From Halocafeteria seosinensis (lineage: Eukaryota; Sar; Bigyra; Bicosoecida): a DNA stretch of 23,533 nucleotides. The notes beneath the pieces were generated by a model. That model searched no databases. It saw nothing but the letters and a program-made list of their open reading frames with translations, and was not told where the DNA came from. The translations under genes and the position numbers were made by a program. Positions 10,727 through 21,726 of this stretch are shown one piece after another. The stretch is taken from positions 1 to 23,533 of the forward strand of contig LVLI01000401.1 of NCBI GenBank assembly GCA_001687465.1, in the 5' to 3' direction. How positions within the stretch are numbered: position 1 is the stretch's first letter; each line of letters opens with the position of its first letter.

Positions 10727-12953
10727 TGTACCAATCAACACGTTAAAGTGAAAATCAAAAGCGTGCGAAATAGCTGATCATTCAACAAGGTGACTTGTTG
10801 GGTTTTACCGGCTTGAACAAGTGGTAAACGCCAGCGACCGAGCCGAGCCGAACAAGAGCCTCGGTCTGACGGGTATGAATGCTGCGAGCACGTATTTTCT
10901 TTGCCCAGGAGTCAAATTCGGGGAAACCGAGAACCCTCGAAACTTTTAAAATTGATTTTGCGGCTGTTGTCCTCAGTCCAGTATGGACAAACACTTTGTT
11001 TCTGTCGAGTGCCTAACGAAGGGCACACACCGCCGGCTGCAGATCTCGGCTCGGCGTAACGGAAGAACGCCGAGGCAGGCTGCCTCATGTAGCACCGACC
11101 TCTAATCATTGTCCACCAGTACGGAGTGCACATCATAATGCTGAAAATAGGATGTGACGATTTTCCTTCGCTTGCAATGGAAAGGGCAAAACAATTTGGA
11201 CTTGGCAAGCAACCTCGAGTCAACTCCGCGAAGACGCTGTTGCCGTTACATGGGCCGGACTTCGCGGAATTACTCCTCTGCGAGAGGAGTATACTGCGCG
11301 AAGAGTGAGGAATCCACACAGGGGTTGGCTAAACCGTTAACTTAAACAGTTTGGTTTCTTGTGTATAATTCTACTAGTAGTTGAAGTTGGATACACACTG
11401 CCTTTCGTGTCCCCCGAGAGCTTACTGTACTTCTCTCCCGTAAACACAGTCAAAACGGCAAGCTTGTTCTGTCCTGTGTGCATAAGCATAAGCAGTTCTT
11501 GTATCTCTTTCGAGAGAAAATGTTTCCTTGCTCTGTGGATGGTGTCGCCTTGTCGCGTTCGCACCTGTTTACGGTACTGTCGACATGGGTCGGAGAAGAT
11601 CTGCTGGATCTGGGAGCTTCCATCTGGAAGGAATTGATGCTTTGCTTGGTGCCCTAGACTTTCATTCTACAGATTTGAAACAGCATTGACCCAGTTCGCT
11701 AAAGCACAAGTCACAAGTTGACTCAGGAAGATTTGGGCAGCGGAATGAAGTACAATGGTAAACAGCCTTGACCCGGTTCGCTAAAGCACAAGTCACAAGT
11801 TGACTCACAAAGATTTGGCGCAACGGAGTGAAGTACACTGGTAAGCGTTCTCCGAAGTATTGACAAACGAAGTTAACTGAACAAGCCTTATTTGTTCCAG
11901 TCTATGGTGACAAAACTGAGCAAAAGAAGTGGAGTTGCTACAATTCATTGCAAGCCCTTCAAGCCCAAGCAGTATAAAAAGTGTAACCAAAAAAATGTGG
12001 TGGAATCAGATTTTTGTCTCGCACAGTCTTCCAAAATGGCTTCGTCTGCCGGGAAAACCTTTGCAAGTTCATTACGTGCTAAATACGACGTAAGAATGTA
12101 AGACACTATGATTTAACGCTGTGTTCAGGAATGCAATTGGTGAACGTTGCTCAGAACAAGAGTAACCAGGATTCTTCATATTCTCATTCAACCGTGTAAA
12201 TGGTCAGTGAAGTATCCGAAATCCAATGACATGTCTTTCAAGAATGAAGAATAATTTAACAATATCAATCACAATGGTATCACCTCTCCAAATATTGTCC
12301 GTGATATGAGTTAATGACGAGGGACTGTGAACTCCTCGTAAAGAGTTTCTGGCGTGGTTCATTCCGAAAAAATCGTCTCATGTTTCATTATATCTTTAGG
12401 GTAGCAGCAGCCACGTACCGCTTTCAATTCTTTGACCGGAACTGACTCATCCGAAAAGTCTTAACGGTGGTACAGTATACTTCTGAGTGTACTGTCACTC
12501 AATTTGTAAAACGCCATCATCACGTGAGTTACTGTACTTTCGAAGCAACCGTCCATAGAGCACCGTATTTCTGAAATCTCCTATTGTTGTACTCGCGGAT
12601 TCCAGCGTGAGCTCATCTCCAGCTTTAGTTTGCAAACGTTGTCAAGATCACTCCTTCAATGGATATCCTTTGTTATTGCTTGTTTACTTCTACAACAGGA
12701 AAACGACAACACATGTACAAAATGCTAAATGCAAGTACGAAGTAGAACCGGAATTACTGTACTATCGTACCCAGGAGCCACAAGGTACGATTCTCGACTC
12801 GAGCGAGTCCTTTTGCTTTGTTTGGGTGCAAGTTCACACTTGTATTGGGCTTCACAAGGGCGAGGAATTCGGTGGAATGCCTCGCAAACATCATGTCATG
12901 TACAACGGATTGCTGGCTCCTGAAACGTGGAAAGAGACTTGAATCGGACGGCC
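10727..12953. other. 2.2-kb region without a recognised gene
   Basis: Several open frames of 60-135 codons occur on both strands (for example minus 10912-11319, plus 11359-11637, plus 11892-12101, plus 12607-12942). Many start at GTG or TTG, they overlap each other, and none shows a protein family I recognise. The stretch holds the 82-bp tandem duplication and several TACTGTAC-like motifs (near 11425, 12505, 12530 and 12755). It must include the 5' regions of the two divergent flanking genes. An unrecognised decayed element is possible. Confidence 0.5.
11681..11844. repeat. 82-bp tandem duplication
   Basis: Two adjacent copies, 11681-11762 and 11763-11844, both beginning CAGC(A/C)TTGACCC and sharing GTTCGCTAAAGCACAAGTCA and the following AAGTTGACTC. 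They differ at scattered positions, so the duplication is not recent. No coding frame explains it. Confidence 0.9.
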
Positions 12954-13874
12954 ATGACTTCTTCGGTGCTCCAGGTCTACGAGACCAAGGAGGCGGCGGC
13001 CCAGGCCTTGGCACAGGAGATCCTGGAATCCAGCCGCACCAGTATCGCACAGCACAATATGTTTTCGATTGCACTGTCCGGAGGATCCATGCCCAAAGTT
13101 CGTCCTCATGCCTCTGTCGTAAATGAAGGTACCACATTATTGAGTTATCATGTGTGTGTGTGTGTATAAGTGCAGATGCTGGCGCAAGGATTTGATGCGC
13201 TGTCGACCGAGAACCAGGAAACTCTTCGGAGTTCCACTTCCAAGTGGCACGTGTTTTATGCAGACGAGCGGTGCGTTCCCGTGGACGACGACGATAGCAA
13301 TCACAACGTATGCTCGACAGAATTGTTCAGCAAGGAGTACTGGAAGACGCCCATGGAACAGATCCACACGATCCAGCCCTCGGATGCAAGTGCTCCTCCT
13401 ACAATATTGGCTGAAAATTATCAACAGGATATACTGCGCACTCTGGGAGACCCTCCACAGCTAGACATGGTTCTCTTGGGCATGGGACCAGACGGCCACA
13501 CGGCGTCGCTGTTCCCTTCGCATCCTCTGGTGGGAAAAACGGACGCCAACTGGATCGAGTCGATCGAGGATTCGCCAAAGCCTCCGTCATCCAGAATAAC
13601 AATGACCCTTCCTCTTATCAACCGTAGCAGACGTGTAAGCATTTTTTGGATGCACTCTTACTATCTTCGACTATGCACTACCTCCCTTGACGTTGCTGAC
13701 TTCCAGGTTGTGGCATTGGTCTCAGGAAGATCCAAGCAGGAGGCTTTACAGAATACACTAAATTGCCTTGGGGAAAATAGGAAAGATGAAAAATACCCAG
13801 TGACCTATATCGACTCTCCTGGGGATTCCTTTCAAATCTTTGCTGACCAAGGGGCCGCAAACTCCGGATTCTAG
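12954..13874 (+). CDS. PGL: 6-phosphogluconolactonase
   Basis: Three exons, 12954-13097, 13176-13634 and 13707-13874, encode 256 residues, a normal length for the family. The enzyme hydrolyses 6-phosphogluconolactone to 6-phosphogluconate, the second oxidative step of the pentose phosphate pathway. Visible signatures are SGGS at 42-45 (phosphate-binding loop), ADERCVP at 77-83, the acidic DDDDSNHN segment, and LGMGPDGHTASLFP at 149-162, the active-site loop with the family's conserved His. ATG 12954 is the first ATG; the frame is open upstream only from GTG. The first junction (MPK then MLAQGF) restores the family 'SGGS.pk.La.g' spacing and uses a GTTCGT donor. The second intron is 72 nt with no stop. 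There is no N-terminal targeting extension, so the protein is probably cytosolic. Confidence 0.95.
13151..13165. repeat. Short TG run inside 6PGL intron 1
   Basis: About 7.5 TG units lie just upstream of the 3' splice site AG at 13174-13175, where a pyrimidine tract would usually be. The intron is 13098-13175. Confidence 0.9.
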
Positions 13875-13979
13875 ATGCGACAAGGACGCTGAGGGTGTGT
13901 ATTTCACTACATGCATGAAGTGTCAAAAGAAAGTGACCGTCACTACCTCGTAGGAAACCTTAAAACTACGATAATACTA

Positions 13980-16900
13980 CTAGTCCTCGTCGTCAGCGTC
14001 CTTCAAATCAACAATGCGGGGAGAAGGTCTTTTCTGTCCACTTCGTTTTCGCTGATAAATCGAAAGATCTTTCGTCGCTTTGCGGCCATCGGAAATGGCG
14101 GACTTAGTCCGCGATTGCCCGGCGGTGGTAACCTCTCCATCGTCATATTGGAACGTCGGAAATGGTCGATTATTCCTCTCTGCCGAGTTATAGTGATCCA
14201 AATGGCCAGAGAAAAACCAGTCATACAAGGTTTGAATGGCATATTCGATACAAAGACACAGTGCCACGACTAGCGCGATAACCAACCAAAATGTCGGTCG
14301 CGATAGCATCATTTGCGCCACGCCGAAGAACTGGGGAGATACAAAAAATAAGCGAGAATAAACAAGAATAAATCCGAAATACCCGATTATAGAAAGCCAC
14401 AGGAATACGTGATTGAAAACGGTCCACGTATTCGTCACCATCGCCACACGTAATTGCATCGCCATGATAAGTGCCGTGTAAGTTGCTTGACCGGCAACCA
14501 TTAGTCCGTCAACAAGTCCATCATCCGACCAAACGTCAAAGGACAAAGAATAAGCGGCGTAAGGAACAAAGAAAATGACCAAGGCGTAGAGCACCGAGTG
14601 CAACAACCAAGCAGTCATTATTTTTGGGTTCACGTCCATGTTCTGAAGGCCACTGACGTACACTTCTGGCCGTTCTAAGACTGTAGTTTCTTTCAGATCC
14701 CGATCAAAAACACCAACCATGATAATAGGAAGGCCTAGAAAAAAATTGTATCCGCTATATACCAAGCTCTCGTAAAAAGTCTGACCGCTGAAGCCGGTAA
14801 ATGCGTTATACGCGAAGAGCGTAAGAGTGATTACCACATTCTTGTAAAAGCTGTATAGAACCACTTTGGACATGCGGGTATAGTTCCATCGACCATGAAG
14901 CAGCATTAGCCTTTTAAGAAAGCGGAATTGGGCGATAGCGAAATCTGAGGAATTTACCGCTTGTAGTCCCTCCCTCCCGCTAATCCCGATGCCAACTTCT
15001 GCTTTCTGAAGCATATTAACATCATTGGCACCGTCTCCAATCGCTAACGTCATCGGAGAAGGATGAATTCGGCGCTTGACCATCGACACTATTTTAGCTT
15101 TTTGCGCTGGGCTAACGCGGCAGGCAATCACTGACCTCGCCGACTCACTCAATCGCAGCAATTGTCTTTCACGTTTCCCGTGACCGAGAATGTGCCCTAA
15201 CGCTTCTCCAGTTATAACCAAAGCATATGCTTGTATTTCCATGGAGCCGCCTAGTTCAGTCGCATCATCTCGATGCAACGGGCTCTCAAATGTAACAGAA
15301 GCGAAACCACCATAGCTATCACGGGATCGACGATCCCCCTTTTCGCTGGTTGGGGTTTTATCTGCTTTTTCTATAATGCGCTTCTGGCTGACTCTAACCT
15401 TTTTCCTCATACGGAAGTTAATGCGATCCAGAAAATTTTGAGACTCAGGAGGAAGAAGCCGCGATTCAAGGTCATCCATCATTGAAGTCACATCTGATGC
15501 ATGAGTTGCTGCCACGCAGATTACATGCGAGTCGCTGATGTTGCGGTCAATTAAGTTGCAAGAGCGGCCGATATTAATGGCGGTCTCAATCTTATCACCC
15601 GTGAGAACCCACATTTTAACACCAGCTCGTCTAATATCGCGGATAGTTTCCGGAACACCATCTTGCAGCTTGTCTTCAATACCAGAGGCTCCAACTAATT
15701 CCAAGCCCTGTTCGTATTCATCCGCCAAATTGAAAAGGGCTTCATCCCGTCCTGAACTCAAAGAACTTGCCTCATCGTATCTCTTCTGCCATGTATGTAA
15801 TTCCGATGCACTTAGTTCTTTCTTTGCTATTACTAACGTTCGCAGACCTTCCGACGCAAACTCGTGCAAGTGGCTTGGCAGAGAATTGCGAACTGCGTCG
15901 TTGGAAGAGCTGGCTCGCTTCAGCATTACATCGTCTGCTCCCTTGCAGTATAACATAGCAGTTCCAGAAGGATGAACAACAACGACAGACATTCTTTTTC
16001 GCGATGATGTAAACTGATGGACACCCTTTAGATCAAACACTTGCCGCGTGCCTTGGACATCCACCACAATACGTGTATGACTTCGCTCCTGGAACACGAA
16101 CCCATTATCTTTCGCAGCTCTAACAAGTGCAGCTTCATCAGGAGATTCAGCTTGGTATTCGAGCGAACCGCCTTCATTTGCATAGGGTGTTACAGTATGA
16201 CATACCGATAGGGCAAGGAAAAAGTCTTTCACCTGAGTGCTTTCCTTGCTCGTATCGGTTGTAGATAGCAACTCCCGACCCTCCTCATCAACAGGAACGG
16301 CGTTGTTACTCGGACCCTCCTGCAATGGCCAGAATACATCCTACAGAAGGAACCAAATGCGCTCGCACAACAGCCATTCTCACCTTGTTGTTCTCGGACG
16401 CATCGCTCAAAAGCTGTACACGTCTTGCTCGGCGATCTGTGGAATCATCGTTGGACGCTCCAGAGGGCGGTGTTCCAAAGAATTTGGTTCCGATCGAAAA
16501 CATTCTAAACTCCATCACGTTTTGCGTTAATGTACCCGTTTTATCCGAAAATATGTACTCAATTTGTCCCAAATCCTGGTTTATATTACTCGTTCTTGCT
16601 TTGGCCGGCGTATCCGTACTCGTATCGTACATTTCAACATCTTTATCGATAAAGTACGCCTGCATGTAGTTAACCATCTCCACCGTAACGTACAAACTGA
16701 TTGGGATAAAGTTGTTGTACAGGACCAGGAACGAAAACCAGTTTCCGAGCCATCGGGGGATAACTGCAGATAAGCACTGCCGATAGTCACGCTAACAATA
16801 GGTCTGAGGAGAAACATAAACACTTACCGTAATTTGTCCCACCCAGATCAAGATAACCCAAGTTCGACTCATTCACACTCTCCCAAAGCACGGAGGCAAC

Positions 16901-18553
16901 GGTGGTGATGGTGCACAGGATGAACTGAGACGAGAAAATAATCATCAAGCATTTGTTCATGGTCTTCTCGATCTTGCTCAGCTTGCTGCGGACACTGCCA
17001 CCCTTCTTCATTACCTTGGTATCCTTTCCAGTGTATACTACAAGGCCTATAATCCAATCAGTATTGCGCAGTCGGGAACCTCGCAGTACTACATTCTTCG
17101 CGGTAACTCCGTATGTTTCAGGTCGTTTGCCGTCCTGAGACATGCATTTCATTGCCCCGTTGAATACATGGAGGAAATCATTAGGATGATCGCATTCAAA
17201 TGTCCCTCGAAGTTCTGCAGGGTTTTTGGTGCGACTGGCAACTTCGGGAACCGCGCCCTTGAGCTTCAAATCAGTCTCCCCGTCAATGTTAGATGTTTCA
17301 ATATAACAGCTTCCTTCATCGTAAGATGTCTGCAACACGATAACATCAGCGGGGGATTCGTGGTCATTAAAAACCTTTACCAAATGGCCGACGCGTAGAT
17401 CCCGCCATGTGAGCTCTTTATTCTCGGTGGAGTGCTTGTGGTAGATCACGGAGGCCGTTCGATTATTTACTTCTCTATCACTTCGATGTCTTTTGACATC
17501 TTCTAATCCTTCTTTGACCATAGTGATTGCAAGAACAAGTAGCAAAGGCCCCAAGGTTGAGAAAGGAGACAAGGGAGAGTCAAACACTGTGGGCGCATAA
17601 GTACCGATAATCATCAGTATGGATATACCCAAGAAATAGATATTCGCCAATCTCCGAAACCTGTATTAAAGATTAACATTGAAATAAGTCATACATAAGG
17701 CCACTAATGCAATCCAGTTAGGAATATCCACTTACTGCTCTAGTAAAGACTTTGGAACGAAATTCAAAGCGGTATACTTTGACGTTTTTGAAGAATTGTC
17801 CGCGAACACTTTGTCCGGCACGCCGATCTCCCCTTGCCGTAACTCTCCTCGTGGTTGCTTAGGCCTACAGCAATGGCAACAACACTCTTGCAAACGTTTG
17901 CACCACCCAGGGGCTTGCCTATCCCTGGCGGCATTACTTGAGGCTGCTGTGCGTAAGTTGAGTGTATCTCGCCGTGTGTGCCGACTTCCTTGAAGCGCGC
18001 TCGTTACGCTGCCATTCGCACTCTGTGGGCTTCTGTTATGGCCCGGAAGTGCCATGTAGTCATTTGACCCGCTATTCACTGAGGAATGGCTTCCTGCTTC
18101 GACATCATCGTGTTCATTCTCACACATGACTTCTCCATTGGGAGGACGATGATTCTGCTGCTTGTGGTGGTGGGGTGTGCGCGAATCCGAGTGGTGCCGT
18201 GTTGACTGATCAGTATGACGCTTCGACAAAGTCGAACTCATGGACAGCGCCTGATACGGGTATAATTGGGAATAATCCCCTCCCGTTGCAGTTGGGGCTT
18301 CGGATTCCACTGCGTCGGCGGAGTTCCGTGGAAGTAGCGGCGACGCCAATTCGTCGTCAACGGTGATACCTCCGGGCCCACCTTCGGACGCTAATAAGGG
18401 GGCGCTTGCGCCTCCTCCGGCGCTCACAGAAGGATAAGAAGACGATGAAATGCCCAAGTGTGCACTTCCCGAGGCAGCTCCTGGCTCTTCCAAAGACGAA
18501 TGTTGACCTCTTCCAGTACGGCGATGTCGGTGCGGCATGCGGACCAACTGCAT
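13980..18553 (-). CDS. P4-type ATPase (phospholipid flippase catalytic subunit)
   Basis: Four exons, 18553-17736, 17660-16828, 16763-16384 and 16319-13980, with introns of 75, 64 and 64 nt, encode 1456 residues. P4-ATPases move phospholipids from the outer or lumenal leaflet to the cytosolic leaflet, usually with a CDC50 partner. In order: a ~220-residue Ser/Gly/His-rich N-terminal tail with a Cys cluster (CKRLQECCCHCC) near 226; the entry motif KYTALNFVPKSLLEQFRRLA; the actuator motif DGET at 399-402; the fourth helix PISL (571-574); the phosphorylation site DKTGTLT with Asp624; ESPDEAAL near 736; KGADD at 803; LTGDK at 916; GDGANDV at 1105; and a C-terminal six-helix block. DGET and PISL mark P4 rather than cation pumps. 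The segment at about 945-1037 is some 50-60 residues longer than usual and basic. All catalytic motifs are intact. Confidence 0.96.
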
Positions 18554-18947
18554 GAATATCTGTTCTACCTAATCAGTGCCCATATAGAGCCTCGAGACGT
18601 GTATAATAGCCCTCAAGAAACGATGCAATGAGCCGAGGTTGGGTTTCTTCACGCGACAATCATAGCTTCGACTGCCCATTTAAGTACCTTCGGAACCCGT
18701 GTTCACCGTCTAAGATCTCCAGACCTATGCAACAATATAAGCAGAATAACATACTCGCATATCAATCTGTACATACATCAACGTGATATGCACCCACCCA
18801 GGGTCCCCCTGGGGAGGAGACACCGTGTCCGGGCCCGGCGCTCCACCCGGACCGGATAAGCTAGAATCTAGATAGATCATCTGATGGCATTAAAGCTCGA
18901 TTTTTGACCATGTAGCGGTGGTTTCGGACTCCAGGAGGTTTATTATA
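18554..18947. promoter_or_regulatory. Shared upstream region between divergent genes
   Basis: This 394-bp stretch separates the P4-ATPase start (minus) from the acidic protein start (plus), so it should contain both promoters. It includes a GC-rich block at about 18797-18860 with inverted CCAGGG/CCCTGG and CCGGGCCCGG elements, set between AT-richer flanks. No TATA element can be assigned with confidence. Confidence 0.45.
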
Positions 18948-20381
18948 ATGATGCGCGCCATTGGAATGAGGTTGCGAAGGCCTCGCGACCTTCGTAGAAT
19001 GTCGACGGAAGCCGCAATGGCCTCTGACACGACTCGAATGGAGCGCATCCAGGAGGCTCAGAGGCGTCTTTTCGGTCAATTACAGCCTTCTGTAGGCTCT
19101 CAGGAGGGGGAACGGTCGCCTAGAACGAGTCGGAAGCTCTTAAAGAAGCATTTACAAGGCCATGCGTACGTGGATTATGTGGCAGCGGGTCCAAAGGAGA
19201 TGAAATTCAGAGATTACGTGGACCCCGATGTGGACTGGCACTGGGAATATAAGCGCTATTTGGATCAAATGGGTGATTTAAAGACCAAAGATAAGGAGCG
19301 TGATGGCTTTAAACCCAAGTGGCACCGACACAAGGACGTGGATCGATTCAATGAGACCTTGACACACTATAAAACAGACGATGAGTATCCCTCTGACTCG
19401 GATGAAGATGCTTTATTAGATGATAAAGAGGAAGCAGAGCTACGATTAAAGATACAAGATTTATTAGACAATATGCAGTTGAAGGAACAAGAGCGAGAGG
19501 AAGAAGAAGGAGCAGGGCAAACGTCTGCGTCCCAGACAGTGAGTGCCGAGGAGCAGGAGAAACTCGACAACATACGAGCACATATCCAAGAATATCAGAG
19601 AAGGGCGGAAATGTTTTCACTGACAGATGCGTACAATATCGATAAGCAGGACGATGATCCGCAGGCGAACCCTTCTGTGATCAACCAGCCGGAAAAATTC
19701 ACTGAAAACGTCGAGAACGTAGACGCCATGAAAGAAATGGCGGATGATATTAGAAACGGATTACAACAGCTACAAAATATGGGATTTGATCTAGGTATAC
19801 GACAAAATGAAGATACATTGCCTTCGATCGATGAAGAAGCCGTGGAAAAGGAGGTGGAATCGGACGTTGCTGGGATAGTTGAGGCCGACGATTCAGCTAA
19901 TGCAGAGACTAAAGCAAGCCATGAAGATGAGTCTGATGATGGAAACGAAAATAGGTCAGTGTTTAACTCTAGAGCCTATGCAGCTTATGACGTCCTCAGC
20001 ACTGGTCTCCTTGCTGAAAACATGGAAGTCGACAACCTGCTCCCACACTTCAGAGAATTATTGGCCATGTCGACCTACGAATCTCAACACTACAGCTTAT
20101 TAGAAACTGATATTGAATCTGATGACTCAGAAGTTGAAAGGGATACCAAGGGGTTGAAGCAGTCGCAAGTCTATGGCCAGCGTCTGGCCACTGCTAACTG
20201 GTTGTACGAAGGTGTACAAATGTGTGAGGAAGGGAAAAAGGAGGGAACACGGCGGCTACAGTTGTTTTCCAATTTTTTGGTCTCAGAAGAAGCTGAAAAG
20301 TGCTGGAAAGCTGAAAAGAACATCTTGGATGCTTATGCTAACCATGTAGCTTTGAAATTCGCGCAAGGGGAAACCTCTTGA
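18948..20381 (+). CDS. Uncharacterised acidic, coiled-coil-rich protein with mitochondrial-like presequence
   Basis: An intronless frame of 477 residues. The open frame begins at a GTG (18918), but the first ATG is 18948. The N-terminus is rich in Arg and Ser with no acidic residue in the first 12 (MMRAIGMRLRRPRDLRRMST), which looks like a mitochondrial presequence. A conserved-looking aromatic block follows near residues 75-125 (YVDYVAAGPKEMKF, DYVDPDVDWHWEYKRYLDQM, KPKWHRHKDVDRF). From about 140 the protein is very acidic with predicted coiled-coil stretches (KEQEREEEEG), then a helical C-terminus (from ~345) ending in a WKAEKNILDAYANHVALKF helix. The overall character suggests a lineage-specific mitochondrial ribosomal or respiratory-complex subunit, but I do not recognise a family. 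It is divergent from the P4-ATPase gene. Confidence 0.75.
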   Translation: MMRAIGMRLRRPRDLRRMSTEAAMASDTTRMERIQEAQRRLFGQLQPSVGSQEGERSPRTSRKLLKKHLQGHAYVDYVAAGPKEMKFRDYVDPDVDWHWEYKRYLDQMGDLKTKDKERDGFKPKWHRHKDVDRFNETLTHYKTDDEYPSDSDEDALLDDKEEAELRLKIQDLLDNMQLKEQEREEEEGAGQTSASQTVSAEEQEKLDNIRAHIQEYQRRAEMFSLTDAYNIDKQDDDPQANPSVINQPEKFTENVENVDAMKEMADDIRNGLQQLQNMGFDLGIRQNEDTLPSIDEEAVEKEVESDVAGIVEADDSANAETKASHEDESDDGNENRSVFNSRAYAAYDVLSTGLLAENMEVDNLLPHFRELLAMSTYESQHYSLLETDIESDDSEVERDTKGLKQSQVYGQRLATANWLYEGVQMCEEGKKEGTRRLQLFSNFLVSEEAEKCWKAEKNILDAYANHVALKFAQGETS

Positions 20382-21246
20382 AACCCACTCTGACTAGTTG
20401 GACGCTTTCTTATCTCAACAAACAATTCTACAACGAGAGCAACAGCTCAGACTTAAGCTCTATGTCATTTTGCTACCATAACGCGCGTTCTTGGATCTGA
20501 TCACGGACAGCAGAATGCTGCTGCTGTGCAGTGTGTCAAACATTGTCAGAAACTAGTCACCCTGTGTGCACGCGCAGTACAATAACGAGGCAAGCTAAAC
20601 TGCTCCCATTGTGTGCGGTGATGCTGATACACTAGTTTCCCCCTGCTATCTAAACGGCTGAACGTGCCATCAGCTGGAGACTCGAGCCAGGGAAGCTGGC
20701 TCTACCCTTCTCTCCCCGAGGATCTCTCGGCTCACGACGTAACGGATCCTGTTCCAGAGCCGCCGACTGTTCTACACTGTATAGCCGCCGAAAGTTGTCC
20801 CCGTGGACGTACTATCAAGTTCAAAAAGCACGAAACGGACGAGGACTCCTATGCGACTGAATTGCTTAGACAAGCTTTGTTATAGCTTGCATTTTACTTG
20901 ACGGAATCATCGAAGAACGCTGAACACATCGGGATCCAGTAACGGCTCGCTGTGGAAGCCTTCCGGAGTTGGCATGCGCCATTCAGTACTACACACACGC
21001 TATGTGGAATGATTTTCCGGTTTATGAAGCCACGCTAGGTGCCTTTATCCATGAAACTCTTTCCATTCTCGTCAGTTGTCTACAAGCGTAGATAGGTACG
21101 ACAGCGGGTGGTACAACATGTAGAGTGGTTCTTGCTCACCTGGGTTGCGCGAAGTTCGAATTCCGGCTCCGTGGGGCGTATGTTCCTCAGGCTTCGCATG
21201 TCGTGAGATTTACCTATAATACCATACGAAAGTCACTGGCGTGAAA
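20382..21246. other. Intergenic region with one short uncertain open stretch
   Basis: Apart from the frame at 20628-20885, listed separately, nothing recognisable is present. A tRNA-like TTCGAAT at about 21160 was examined and does not fold into a T arm with flanking stems. Confidence 0.5.
20628..20885 (+). other. Possible small protein or terminal exon, function unknown
   Basis: An open stretch of 85 codons with no ATG. It could be a 3' exon entered at an AG such as the one in CCATCAG near 20673. The end of the translation (RGRTIKFKKHETDEDSYATE, then LLRQALL) has a natural-looking charged helical composition, while the first half is Pro/Ser-rich. No family is recognised and no upstream exon could be found, so it may be chance. 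Confidence 0.25.
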
Positions 21247-21680
21247 ATGAGACGCCCTAAGAGCATGACGAGTGAGGTCTCCCAGTTAATTCGAGGTATG
21301 TCAGCAAGCTTCCGAAACCGACAGCTGTCAAGCTTGTCACGAGCTGGAAGATGACGTCTTTCGGAAACTCATCGCCTTTGTCTTTTCAATTGTCAGATGG
21401 ACTCTACGAGACGCTGTATCTCTGTGCAAAAGATACGCGGGTACTCCCGTGGTTCTTTGTGCTCAGTATCGTTGTCGACTTCTTTCAGCTTCTGGTGTTC
21501 CCTTCGGAACTCATCTTCCAAGTAACCGAGGAGCACTCCACGTCGGGTTTAAATGGTCTGTTAGGTTCCTTCCTTTCGTGGCTCAGTTTCAGCAGGAAAG
21601 CAATCGAACGACTTGGAGAGGGGTTCTGGGTCTTCATCTACGTTATTACGTTGGTGTGGGTCACCGTGTTAGTAGCAATG
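21247..21680 (+). pseudogene. Truncated paralogue of the Tmc-like gene (first two exons)
   Basis: Exon 1 is 21247-21295 (MRRPKSMTSEVSQLIR plus one base), intron 21296-21396 (GT-AG, 101 nt), then exon 2 from 21397. Exon 2 encodes YETLYLCAKDTRVLPWFFVL, which parallels YETIYLCAKDTNVRPWFFIL of the complete gene on the minus strand at 4973-10726. By eye about 60% of some 95 residues are identical, including LSWLSF and both membrane segments. Exon 1 is 49 nt in both copies and the intron is in the same phase, so the copy arose from DNA, not from mRNA. Similarity stops at about 21680 (VLVAM); the frame then continues in unrelated sequence to a stop at 21768-21770. No TPR or PAS exons follow in the window. 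It is probably a gene remnant, although a short membrane protein cannot be excluded. Confidence 0.75.
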
Positions 21681-21726
21681 GAAAGTGTTCATGCGTCAAA
21701 CCAGAGCGAAACCTCACCCTGCCTCA

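Noticed and set aside
10782-11319. Two overlapping minus-strand frames of 70 and 135 codons upstream of the Tmc-like gene
   Set aside because: The shorter starts at GTG, they overlap in different frames, and neither resembles a known family. I could not join them by splicing.
11892-12101. Plus-strand 69-codon frame with a possible acceptor (TTGTTCCAG) before it
   Set aside because: Basic composition but no upstream exon, no family similarity and no supporting structure.
12607-12942. 111-codon frame just upstream of 6PGL
   Set aside because: Starts at GTG, ends 12 bp before the 6PGL ATG and shows no family signature; more likely the 5' region of 6PGL.
21150-21185. tRNA-like box B sequence with TTCGAAT
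   Set aside because: The flanking bases do not pair into a T arm, no box A is at the right distance, and no cloverleaf forms.
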